Shown one piece after another: positions 31,627 to 38,621 of a DNA stretch of 40,112 bases; the stretch's first letter is position 1, and each line of letters opens with the position of its first letter. Below the pieces are notes generated by a model that saw only the letters and a list, made by a program, of their open reading frames with translations, ran no database searches and was not told where the DNA came from. The stretch spans positions 1-40,112 of the forward strand of contig JBAYMO010000016.1 of NCBI GenBank assembly GCA_041663485.1, in the 5' to 3' direction. The DNA is from 02-FULL-45-11b sp041663485. Its GTDB lineage: Bacteria; Patescibacteriota; Patescibacteriia; Buchananbacterales; UBA6539. The translations under genes were made by a program, and so were the position numbers.

Positions 31627-34263
31627 ATGAAAAAGTACGTCTATGCCTTTAGGGAAGGCAACAAAGATCAAAAACCGCTTTTAGGCGGCAAGGGTGCCAA
31701 CTTGGCTGATATGACCAACCTCGGCTTGCCGGTACCACCGGGCTTTATTATCTCCACCGAAGCCTGCGCTTTATATTATGAAACTGATAAAAAGATTTCT
31801 TCAGATGTGGCCGAACAAATTGAAGAAAAATTGGCAGAGCTAGAAAAAACCATGGGCAAAAAATTAGGTGATAAAAATGATCCTCTCTTGGTGTCTGTGC
31901 GTTCCGGCGCCGCACTTTCCATGCCCGGCATGATGGATACAATTTTAAACTTGGGCTTAAACGATGAAACGGTTTTAGGTTTATCTGAAAAAACCCAAAA
32001 CGAAAGATTCGCTTATGATTCTTACCGCCGCTTTATCCAAATGTTTGGCGATGTGGTCATGGGCGTAGCTCACCATCATTTTGAAGAAGTCTTGCAAGGT
32101 GTTAAAGACAAGAAAGGTTATAAAGTTGACACGGAACTAAAAGTTGAAGATTTAAAAACGTTAATTGAAGGCTACAAAAAATTAATTCAGACTGAAGCCG
32201 GAAAAATGTTTCCCACCGACACCAAAAAACAATTACTCATGGCCATTGATGCTGTCTTTAATTCTTGGAATAACAATCGCGCCATTGCCTATCGCCGTCT
32301 ATACAATATCCATGGCTTGCTCGGTACGGCCGTTAATGTTCAATCCATGGTCTTTGGCAATATGGGCGATGATTCCGCGACCGGCGTATGTTTTACCCGT
32401 AATCCTTCTACTGGCGAAAACGCTTTTTACGGTGAATATTTAATTAACGCTCAAGGTGAAGACGTGGTGGCCGGTATTCGCACGCCGAAAAATATGGATG
32501 AATTGAAATCTGAAATGCCCAAGCTTTACGAAGAGCTTTATGCCATTAGAGAAAAACTGGAGAAACATTATAAAGATATGCAAGATATGGAATTTACCAT
32601 TGAGCGCGGTAAACTTTATATGTTGCAGACCAGAAATGGTAAACGCACGGCGGCCGCGGCCGTTCGCATTGCGGTGGAATTAGTCGATGAAGGTATGATT
32701 TCTAAAGAAGAGGCATTACTAAAAGTTGATCCGGAATCATTAAATCAATTTTTGCATAAACGTTTAGATCCGGCTTCCAAGCGCCAAAAAGAATTACTCA
32801 CTAAGGGTTTACCCGCCTCCCCCGGTGCCGCCGTCGGTAAAGTAGTTTTTACCGCCGACAAGGCCAAGACCTTAGCGCAAGAAGGTGAGAAAGTAATTCT
32901 TTGTCGATTGGAGACTTCGCCCGAGGACATCGAAGGCATGCATGCTTCTCAAGGCATTTTGACCGCTCGCGGCGGCATGACTTCTCACGCCGCTGTTGTC
33001 GGTCGGGGTATGGGCAAATGCTGTGTCGTTGGTTGCTCGGAATTAACTATTTCCGAAAAAGAAAAAATCATTGAAATCAAAGGTAAAACCATTCACGAAG
33101 GCGACATTTTAACTTTAGACGGCACTTTGGGTGAAGTAATTCTAGGCGCTGTTGATTTAATTGAACCCGAAGTCTCCGGTAACTTTGCTAAAATTATGGA
33201 ATGGGCGGACGCGATTCGCACCCTTAAAGTCCGCACTAACGCCGACACGCCAAAAGACGCCGCCCAGGCTCTAAAGTTTGGCGCCGAAGGTATTGGTTTG
33301 TGCCGCACCGAGCATATGTTTTTTGAAGAGTCCCGCATCCGCGCTGTCCGCGAAATGATTTTGGCCGAAACCGTTGAAGGTCGCAAAAAAGCTTTAGAAA
33401 AAATTCTACCGATGCAACGAGGTGATTTCAAGGAATTATTTGAAACCATGGCCGACCGTCCGGTAACAATCAGATATTTAGATCCGCCATTACATGAATT
33501 TTTACCCAAAGAAGATGAAGAAATTGCCGAACTAGCCAAAGAAATGGGAGTAGAAATTCAAACCCTAAAAAATAAAGTAGTTGAACTTCATGAGTTGAAT
33601 CCGATGTTGGGACATCGCGGTTGCCGTTTAGGCATAACTTTTCCGGAAATTTCAGAGATGCAATCTCGGGCGGTTTTTGAAGCCACCGCGGAATTAGCCA
33701 AAGCCGGCAAAAAAGTTATTCCGGAAGTAATGATTCCGTTGGTGGGTAAAGTTGAAGAATTCGAAAATCAAAAAGCCATCGTGGACGCCGTGGCGGAATT
33801 AGTTAAAAAAGAACAAGGGGTTGATTTTGAATATTCGGTCGGAACCATGATTGAAGTTCCCCGCGCCGCCCTAACGGCCGATCAAATCGCCGCCAAGGCT
33901 GAATTCTTCTCCTATGGCACCAACGACTTAACTCAAATGACTTGCGGCTTTTCCCGCGATGATGCCGGAAAATTTTTGGATTATTATGTCAGCGCCGGTA
34001 TTTATAAACGCGATCCATTCCAGGCAATTGATCAGGAAGGTGTCGGTCAGTTGATGAAAATTTCTATCGAAAAAGCTAAGCCAATTCGCCCCAATATTAA
34101 ATTGGGTATCTGCGGCGAACATGGCGGCGAGCCGTCATCCGTAGAGTTCTGCCACAACATCGGATTAAATTATGTCTCTTGTTCGCCGTTTCGCGTGCCG
34201 ATCGCTAGGCTCGCCGCGGCTCAAGCAAAAATCAAAGAAACTCTCAACCAAACAAAAAAATAA
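31627..34263 (+). CDS. ppdK: Pyruvate, phosphate dikinase
   Basis: PPDK interconverts pyruvate + ATP + Pi with PEP + AMP + PPi through a phosphohistidine that swings between two active sites. It can run in the glycolytic or gluconeogenic direction. The 878-residue protein has the nucleotide-binding start LLGGKGANLADM, the swivelling-domain motif GGMTSHAAVVGRG with catalytic His454 (equivalent to His455 of the Clostridium symbiosum enzyme), and the PEP domain with GIGLCRTEHMFF, GTNDLTQMT and the C-terminal CGEHGGEP. Start is ATG 31627 (MKKYVYAF), the family's usual N-terminus; the open frame upstream is leader. A 13-bp hairpin follows. Confidence 0.96.
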   Translation: MKKYVYAFREGNKDQKPLLGGKGANLADMTNLGLPVPPGFIISTEACALYYETDKKISSDVAEQIEEKLAELEKTMGKKLGDKNDPLLVSVRSGAALSMPGMMDTILNLGLNDETVLGLSEKTQNERFAYDSYRRFIQMFGDVVMGVAHHHFEEVLQGVKDKKGYKVDTELKVEDLKTLIEGYKKLIQTEAGKMFPTDTKKQLLMAIDAVFNSWNNNRAIAYRRLYNIHGLLGTAVNVQSMVFGNMGDDSATGVCFTRNPSTGENAFYGEYLINAQGEDVVAGIRTPKNMDELKSEMPKLYEELYAIREKLEKHYKDMQDMEFTIERGKLYMLQTRNGKRTAAAAVRIAVELVDEGMISKEEALLKVDPESLNQFLHKRLDPASKRQKELLTKGLPASPGAAVGKVVFTADKAKTLAQEGEKVILCRLETSPEDIEGMHASQGILTARGGMTSHAAVVGRGMGKCCVVGCSELTISEKEKIIEIKGKTIHEGDILTLDGTLGEVILGAVDLIEPEVSGNFAKIMEWADAIRTLKVRTNADTPKDAAQALKFGAEGIGLCRTEHMFFEESRIRAVREMILAETVEGRKKALEKILPMQRGDFKELFETMADRPVTIRYLDPPLHEFLPKEDEEIAELAKEMGVEIQTLKNKVVELHELNPMLGHRGCRLGITFPEISEMQSRAVFEATAELAKAGKKVIPEVMIPLVGKVEEFENQKAIVDAVAELVKKEQGVDFEYSVGTMIEVPRAALTADQIAAKAEFFSYGTNDLTQMTCGFSRDDAGKFLDYYVSAGIYKRDPFQAIDQEGVGQLMKISIEKAKPIRPNIKLGICGEHGGEPSSVEFCHNIGLNYVSCSPFRVPIARLAAAQAKIKETLNQTKK

Positions 34264-34281
34264 ATAATCCTACGATTACTT

Positions 34282-34317
34282 CTAAAACCTCTTCGGAAAA
34301 ACCAGAAGAGGTTTTAG
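34282..34317 (+). terminator. Long hairpin after ppdK, without T-run
   Basis: CTAAAACCTCTTC (34282-34294) and GAAGAGGTTTTAG (34305-34317) pair perfectly over 13 bp with a 10-base loop. The following bases are CTTGTCC, so it is not a textbook intrinsic terminator; it may protect the ppdK mRNA end. Confidence 0.5.
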
Positions 34318-34350
34318 CTTGTCCTGAACACTGAAAGCCAAAGAATTGGT

Positions 34351-34379
34351 TTGACAAAGCCCAAAAGAGTATTTAAGAT
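34351..34379 (+). promoter_or_regulatory. Promoter and Shine-Dalgarno site of the threonine synthase gene
   Basis: TTGACA (34351-34356), a 17-base spacer and TAAGAT (34374-34379). The leader of about 30 bases contains GGAGG (34401-34405), 10 bases before ATG 34416. Confidence 0.65.
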
Positions 34380-34415
34380 AACTCCAGTCATCGAAACAAC
34401 GGAGGAAAATTTTCC

Positions 34416-35765
34416 ATGAACATTCAAACGTCAAGGTATTGGTACCGATGCATTGGCTGCGGGGCTCGATATGAACCGGATCGCCCACACTATACCTGCC
34501 ACTGCGGCAGCTTGCTGATGGTTGAGAGGGATTTAGATTGGCTTAGGAGCCAATTTGGTCAACTCACCACTTGGCGTCAACACTGCGAGACCCTAAAGCG
34601 TTTGCCCCATAGCCAGTATCCTTTTGGCAGCGGTGTCTTTTGTTGGCTGAACTTGGTTTTGCCGGGATTTCCCGAAAAATTTGCCGTCACCCTCAAAGAA
34701 GGCAACACGGACTTGTGGCGGCCGCCCGATTGGCTCAAGTGCAACATTGGCCTGAACCGGCTTAGAATCAAACTGGAAGGTCAAGCTCCGTCGGGTAGCT
34801 TCAAGGATCGTGGCATGCCGATTCCGATCTCCGATGCTATACGGTTGCAATCACTGCATCCGGAATTGGGCATCAAATATGTTGCCTGCGCCTCAACCGG
34901 TGATACCTCGGCCTCCGCCTCGTACTACAGCGCTTATGTGCGCAACTTGCTTCGCTGCATTGTCATGGTAGCCGAGGGTAAAATCCAGCCGGCGCAAATG
35001 TTTCAGGCCGAAGATGCCGGAGCGATTGTTTTGGCTGTCAAAGCCGACGGCTTTGATACGGCCATGAAAATCGCTCAGCAATTCTGTACCAACCACCCGG
35101 AAATTGTTCTGGTTAACTCCAAGAACGCCTTGCGAATTGTCGGGCAAGAGACGATCAGTCTGGAAATCTTTGCCGATCTCGGCTACAAAGTTCCCCAATG
35201 GCTGGCCATCCCCGTTGGCAACGCCGGCAACATCACCGCTCAGATGTCAGCCTGGCTATTGCTAAAAGAGTTGAAGTTCATTGACCATCTGCCCGGCATC
35301 ATCTGCGCCCAAAGCGAAGCGGCCAGTACCGTGTCGCGCTGGATCAAAAGCGGATTTGAAAACTATCAACCCGGTCAGCCGGCCAGCACCATCGCTTCGG
35401 CTATGAACATCCAAGATCCGGTAAGCTTTCCGCGCGTCCGGTTTCTGCGTCCGCAATTTCAGATGATAGGCTATGATGTTTCCGAAGAGGAAATTGCTAC
35501 CACGCGGGCACAATTCAACCAAGCTGGTGCCGGACTTTGCCCACAGGGCGCGGTTACGGTCGCCGCGGTGTTGAAAGCCAGAGCCGATGGCATGGTCAAA
35601 GAAGATGATCAAGTTGTAGCCATCAGCACGGCCAACAATTTGAAGTTTACCGAATCAGGCATGGCCCATCACCAGTCAGCGCCAGTCGAACGTTTCGCTA
35701 ACCGCCCGCTGGTCGTAGATGCAAATCTGGAAGCGATTGAAAAGGCCCTAGCCGAAATTATCTGA
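34416..35765 (+). CDS. thrC: Threonine synthase-like PLP enzyme with N-terminal zinc ribbon (449 aa)
   Basis: Threonine synthase converts O-phosphohomoserine to threonine with PLP. The protein starts with a small zinc ribbon (C12-x2-C15 and C28-x-C30), as in the archaeal/plant-type subgroup. The fold-type II PLP core has SGSFKDRGMP with Lys130 as the likely Schiff-base residue, the phosphate/serine loop ASTGDTSASASYY, and the glycine-rich PVGNAGN. No other threonine-pathway gene is in the window, so the true substrate could differ. The gene is a separate unit with its own promoter, a good Shine-Dalgarno site and a strong terminator. Codon use looks more GC-rich than in ppdK beside it. Confidence 0.85.
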   Translation: MNIQTSRYWYRCIGCGARYEPDRPHYTCHCGSLLMVERDLDWLRSQFGQLTTWRQHCETLKRLPHSQYPFGSGVFCWLNLVLPGFPEKFAVTLKEGNTDLWRPPDWLKCNIGLNRLRIKLEGQAPSGSFKDRGMPIPISDAIRLQSLHPELGIKYVACASTGDTSASASYYSAYVRNLLRCIVMVAEGKIQPAQMFQAEDAGAIVLAVKADGFDTAMKIAQQFCTNHPEIVLVNSKNALRIVGQETISLEIFADLGYKVPQWLAIPVGNAGNITAQMSAWLLLKELKFIDHLPGIICAQSEAASTVSRWIKSGFENYQPGQPASTIASAMNIQDPVSFPRVRFLRPQFQMIGYDVSEEEIATTRAQFNQAGAGLCPQGAVTVAAVLKARADGMVKEDDQVVAISTANNLKFTESGMAHHQSAPVERFANRPLVVDANLEAIEKALAEII

Positions 35766-35780
35766 TCTTTGTTTAGCAAG

Positions 35781-35813
35781 CGCCATTTCACTCAGTGAAA
35801 AATGGCGTTTTTT
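35781..35813 (+). terminator. Intrinsic terminator of the threonine synthase gene
   Basis: CGCCATTTCAC pairs with GTG-AAAATGGCG (one bulge) and is followed by TTTTTTAT. It starts 15 bases after the stop codon. Confidence 0.85.
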
Positions 35814-35816
35814 ATC

Positions 35817-35845
35817 TGGACAAAATAAAAAAACAATTATAAAAT
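35817..35845 (+). promoter_or_regulatory. Promoter of the arginine decarboxylase gene
   Basis: TGGACA (35817-35822), a 17-base spacer and TAAAAT (35840-35845), directly after the preceding terminator. The leader is about 65 bases and ends with AAGGAG (35905-35910), 7 bases before ATG 35918. Confidence 0.6.
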
Positions 35846-35917
35846 AAGTTCGCTTTTCTGAATGACCTGAGATCAAACCCATCAGCTACTTTGGCTGTTA
35901 CCAAAAGGAGTGCATCA

Positions 35918-36484
35918 ATGAAAGGTAAACTGGTTCCAAGCAAAATGTTCTTTACCAAGGGCGTTGGTTTCCATCGCGACAAACTGGCCTCGTTTGAGCT
36001 GGCCTTGCGCCACGCCGGAATTCAGGCCTGCAACCTCGTGCTGGTTTCATCCATTCTCCCGCCGCGCTGCAAGATTATTTCAAAGCCTAATGGCTTGGCT
36101 TTGCTGAACCCCGGTCAAATCACGTTTTGCGTCATGGCTCGCATGGAAACCAAGGAGCCAAACCGGCTCATTGCAGCGTCTATTGGCCTAGCAGTTCCCA
36201 CCAACCGGCAAGAGCACTACGGCTATTTGTCCGAACACCACGGCTTTGGCCAAACCGGAAAAATCGCCGGCGATTACGCCGAAGATTTGGCCGCGACGAT
36301 GCTGGCGACAACGCTCGGCATTGAGTTTGATGCGGACAAGGCGTGGAATGAACGCGAGCAAGTTTACAAAACTTCCGGGCAAATCTTTGCAACCCGCAAT
36401 ATCACCCAGTCGGCTGAAGGCGACAAAGCCGGTCTTTGGACTACGGTGATTGCCGCGGCTGTATTCGCCCAATACCAAGAATAA
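35918..36484 (+). CDS. pdaD: Pyruvoyl-dependent arginine decarboxylase (PvlArgDC)
   Basis: PvlArgDC makes agmatine and CO2 from arginine using a pyruvoyl group formed by self-cleavage, not PLP. The 188-residue proenzyme has the cleavage site VLVSSILPP with the Ser44-Ser45 bond expected to be cut, making Ser45 the pyruvoyl. The family stretch AASIGLAVP and the later YLSEHHGFGQ are also present. Start is ATG 35918, which has a good AAGGAG site; the open frame upstream lacks one. Agmatine could feed polyamine synthesis or act in acid resistance. No agmatinase gene is in the window. The gene is a monocistronic unit with its own terminator. Confidence 0.9.
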   Translation: MKGKLVPSKMFFTKGVGFHRDKLASFELALRHAGIQACNLVLVSSILPPRCKIISKPNGLALLNPGQITFCVMARMETKEPNRLIAASIGLAVPTNRQEHYGYLSEHHGFGQTGKIAGDYAEDLAATMLATTLGIEFDADKAWNEREQVYKTSGQIFATRNITQSAEGDKAGLWTTVIAAAVFAQYQE

Positions 36485-36498
36485 ACTGCTCTTTTATT

Positions 36499-36527
36499 AC
36501 CGAACTCTGTGCTGGTTCGGTTTTTTA
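36499..36527 (+). terminator. Intrinsic terminator of the arginine decarboxylase gene
   Basis: ACCGAAC (36499-36505) and GTTCGGT (36515-36521) form the stem, followed by a T-run (TTTTTATTT). Confidence 0.85.
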
Positions 36528-36534
36528 TTTGAGT

Positions 36535-36562
36535 TTGACAAAAAAATTATTTCTGCTATAAT
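36535..36562 (+). promoter_or_regulatory. Consensus promoter of the T-box leader
   Basis: Perfect boxes TTGACA (36535-36540) and TATAAT (36557-36562) with a 16-base spacer. Predicted start is near 36569, at the head of the T-box leader. Confidence 0.85.
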
Positions 36563-36568
36563 ACTTAT

Positions 36569-36870
36569 ATTCTTTAAAAATTCTAAAACCTTTGAGGTGT
36601 GTCTCCGCCAACAACGGAGATTGGGCACGCTTCGTCTGCCTTAGGCAGGCAAGGTGATTTCTGCGTCAGTGGAAATCCGGCTTCCTCCGTAATCATAGGA
36701 TAAGGCGTGTTGGTAAACAAAGCGCCTGAAAGCGGTCTTTTTTTGTTTCATACTTAAAAGACCATGCCGGCTGAAGTTTTAGCGTAAGCCGGAAGAAAGG
36801 TGGTACCGCGGATTTAATAATCTCGTCCTTTCAACACAAATTTTTTGTGTTAGAAGGACGAGATTTTTTT
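36569..36870 (+). promoter_or_regulatory. T-box riboswitch (transcription attenuation)
   Basis: The leader carries the canonical T-box antiterminator element AAAGGTGGTACCGCGG (36796-36811). A terminator follows: AATCTCGTCCTT (36819-36830) pairs with AAGGACGAGATT (36854-36865), then a T-run to 36870. Upstream are several stem-loops, including GGTCTTTT/AAAAGACC and CCGGCT/AGCCGG, and a possible kink-turn (GTGA with AGGAT). Uncharged tRNA would stabilise the antiterminator and allow transcription. The TGGT in the element pairs with tRNA ending A-CCA, which argues against tRNA-Trp (discriminator G). I could not identify the specifier codon with confidence. A CTGCCT-T-AGGCAG palindrome (36636-36648) lies in the stem I region. 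The first gene downstream is the 57-residue zinc-ribbon protein. Confidence 0.9.
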
Positions 36871-36917
36871 GTTTCTGCGATACTACCAATTAACGCTCAT
36901 TGAGCAGGAGGTGTTTT

Positions 36918-37091
36918 ATGGCTTGGGGAAATCAAAGCTCAAATCAAGCCGGTCAATGTCCGATTTGTCGTGTGCCGATGACCATGAAGCTGGTACAGGT
37001 AAGCAGCGTCGGCTTTGGTTCGACCACCAAGGAACAAAACGAACCGGTTTGCACCAATCCAAAATGCGTACGCAACACGCTCGGAAAATAA
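36918..37091 (+). CDS. Small zinc-ribbon protein (57 aa) controlled by the T-box
   Basis: ATG 36918 is preceded by a near-perfect Shine-Dalgarno site AGGAGGTG (36906-36913). The protein has two metal-binding pairs, C14-P-I-C17 and C45-x4-C50, a typical small zinc ribbon, with MTMKLVQVSSVGFG between them. There is no signal peptide or membrane helix. It is the only gene between the T-box terminator and a 14-bp hairpin, so it should be the riboswitch's main target. I do not recognise a named family. Being induced when a tRNA is uncharged, it could act in starvation response, on the ribosome, or in amino acid supply; all of this is speculative. Confidence 0.75.
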   Translation: MAWGNQSSNQAGQCPICRVPMTMKLVQVSSVGFGSTTKEQNEPVCTNPKCVRNTLGK

Positions 37092-37104
37092 GTTGACACC
37101 CCAT

Positions 37105-37136
37105 GGCTGGAAAGGAGAACCCTCTCCTTTCCAGCC
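37105..37136 (+). terminator. Strong hairpin after the zinc-ribbon gene
   Basis: GGCTGGAAAGGAGA (37105-37118) and TCTCCTTTCCAGCC (37123-37136) pair perfectly over 14 bp with a 4-base loop. GCCCATTTTATT follows, so the T-run is weak and delayed. It lies between the T-box unit and trpB. Confidence 0.65.
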
Positions 37137-37242
37137 GCCCATTTTATTAATAAAAAATTATGAAAAGATATTTATTTAAAAATCGTAGCCAAGAATACTG
37201 GCGAATCAAATATTAAGACTTAATTAATTAAATTACTAATTT

Positions 37243-38538
37243 ATGCCAATTTATTTTTTAGATCAAAAAGAAATCCCTACCCATTACTACAACATTATTG
37301 CCGATTTGCCGACGCCGCTTGATCCCCCGCTTCATCCCGCTACTAAAGAACCGCTTGCGGCAAATGATTTAGCTCATCTCTTTCCACTGGAATTAATCAA
37401 ACAAGAAATGTCGTCTGAACGCTATATTGAAATTCCCGAAGCGGTCAGAAATGCTTACATGCTTTATCGCCCATCGCCTTTAATTCGCGCCAAATCTTTG
37501 GAAAAATTTTTGGACACGCCAGCCAAAATTTATTACAAATACGAAGGGGTATCACCAACCGGCAGCCATAAGCCGAATACCGCTTTAGCCCAAGCTTATT
37601 ACAATAGAATGGCCGGCATAAAAAGATTGGCCACGGAAACCGGCGCCGGCCAGTGGGGATCGGCCTTAAGTTTTGCCTGTCAGCACTTTGGTCTTGATTG
37701 TACGGTTTATATGGTTAAAGTCAGCTACGACAACAAACCCTATCGTAAAGTTATGATGAATTTATTTGGAGCTGAATGTATTGCTTCACCTTCAAACAAA
37801 ACCAAATCGGGCAGAAAAGAATTAGCCCGAGACAAAAATAGTGCCGGCAGTTTAGGGGTAGCAATTTCTGAAGCGGTTGAAGATGCCGCTCAAAATTCTG
37901 ACACTAATTACGCCTTAGGCTCGGTTTTAAATCATGTTATGCTGCATCAAACTATTATCGGACTGGAAGCCAAAAAACAAATGGCTCAAGCCGGAGACTA
38001 CCCAGATATTATTATTGGTTGTCATGGCGGCGGCAGTAATTTTGCCGGTATCAGCTTTCCATTTTTGGAAGATAAATTAAAAAATGGCAAAACCCAGTTA
38101 CGAGCTGTAGCCGTTGAACCAAAATCCTGTCCGACATTAACCGAAGGCAAATATGAATACGATTTTGGAGATACCGCCGGTTTAACTCCGCTGATGAAAA
38201 TGTATACCTTGGGTCACAATTTTATGCCGCCATCAATTCATGCCGGCGGGTTGCGCTATCATGGTTCATCCCCCCTGGTCAGCAAACTTTATCACGACAA
38301 AATTATTGAGGCTAAATCATACAGCCAAAGCGAAATATTTCCCGCCGCCGTTGCTTTTACCAAAAGCCAAGGTATCGTTCCCGCTCCGGAATCATCCCAC
38401 GCCATCAAAGCGGTCTTTGACGAAGCGATTAAATGCAGAGAAACCGGTGAGAAAAAAACCATTTTATTTTCCTTGAGCGGCCATGGTCATTTTGATATGT
38501 CAGCTTATGCCGATTTTCTGTCTGACAAGCTGAAATAA
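37243..38538 (+). CDS. trpB: Tryptophan synthase beta subunit, TrpB2 type, stand-alone
   Basis: TrpB condenses indole and serine to tryptophan with PLP. The 431-residue length, the long N-terminal region and motifs PTGSHKPNTAL (Schiff-base Lys110) and GCHGGGSNFAG (phosphate loop) place it in the longer TrpB2 group, which often occurs without TrpA. Further family stretches are ETGAGQWGSAL and IHAGGLRYHG. No trpA or other trp pathway gene is in the window, while trpS follows 83 bases later. It may salvage indole to supply tryptophan. I see no clear promoter; a short Trp-containing reading frame upstream is not convincing as a leader peptide. A 13-bp hairpin follows. Confidence 0.9.
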   Translation: MPIYFLDQKEIPTHYYNIIADLPTPLDPPLHPATKEPLAANDLAHLFPLELIKQEMSSERYIEIPEAVRNAYMLYRPSPLIRAKSLEKFLDTPAKIYYKYEGVSPTGSHKPNTALAQAYYNRMAGIKRLATETGAGQWGSALSFACQHFGLDCTVYMVKVSYDNKPYRKVMMNLFGAECIASPSNKTKSGRKELARDKNSAGSLGVAISEAVEDAAQNSDTNYALGSVLNHVMLHQTIIGLEAKKQMAQAGDYPDIIIGCHGGGSNFAGISFPFLEDKLKNGKTQLRAVAVEPKSCPTLTEGKYEYDFGDTAGLTPLMKMYTLGHNFMPPSIHAGGLRYHGSSPLVSKLYHDKIIEAKSYSQSEIFPAAVAFTKSQGIVPAPESSHAIKAVFDEAIKCRETGEKKTILFSLSGHGHFDMSAYADFLSDKLK

Positions 38539-38546
38539 ATTAATAA

Positions 38547-38578
38547 TTTGGCGGGTAGAGATTATTCTACCCGCCAAA
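38547..38578. terminator. Perfect 13-bp hairpin between trpB and trpS
   Basis: TTTGGCGGGTAGA (38547-38559) and TCTACCCGCCAAA (38566-38578) pair fully with a 6-base loop. A-residues, not T, follow on the plus strand, so it may end or protect the trpB transcript without being a textbook terminator. Confidence 0.55.
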
Positions 38579-38584
38579 AAACCA

Positions 38585-38613
38585 TGGACAAGCGGAAGAC
38601 AAAATATTATAAT
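38585..38613 (+). promoter_or_regulatory. Promoter of trpS, leaderless geometry
   Basis: TGGACA (38585-38590), a 17-base spacer and a perfect TATAAT (38608-38613). ATG is at 38622, 8 bases after the -10 box, so transcription should start within about two bases of the start codon. Confidence 0.75.
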
Positions 38614-38621
38614 TAAAACAT

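Noticed and set aside
37160..37216. An 18-codon frame with one Trp codon upstream of trpB, a possible trp leader peptide.
   Set aside because: It has a single Trp codon, no ribosome-binding site and no pair of alternative hairpins or T-run after it; a classical attenuator is not supported.
36569..38538. T-box as regulator of trpB and trpS.
   Set aside because: A 14-bp hairpin separates the zinc-ribbon gene from trpB, trpS has its own promoter, and the acceptor-pairing base suggests a tRNA with discriminator A, not tRNA-Trp.
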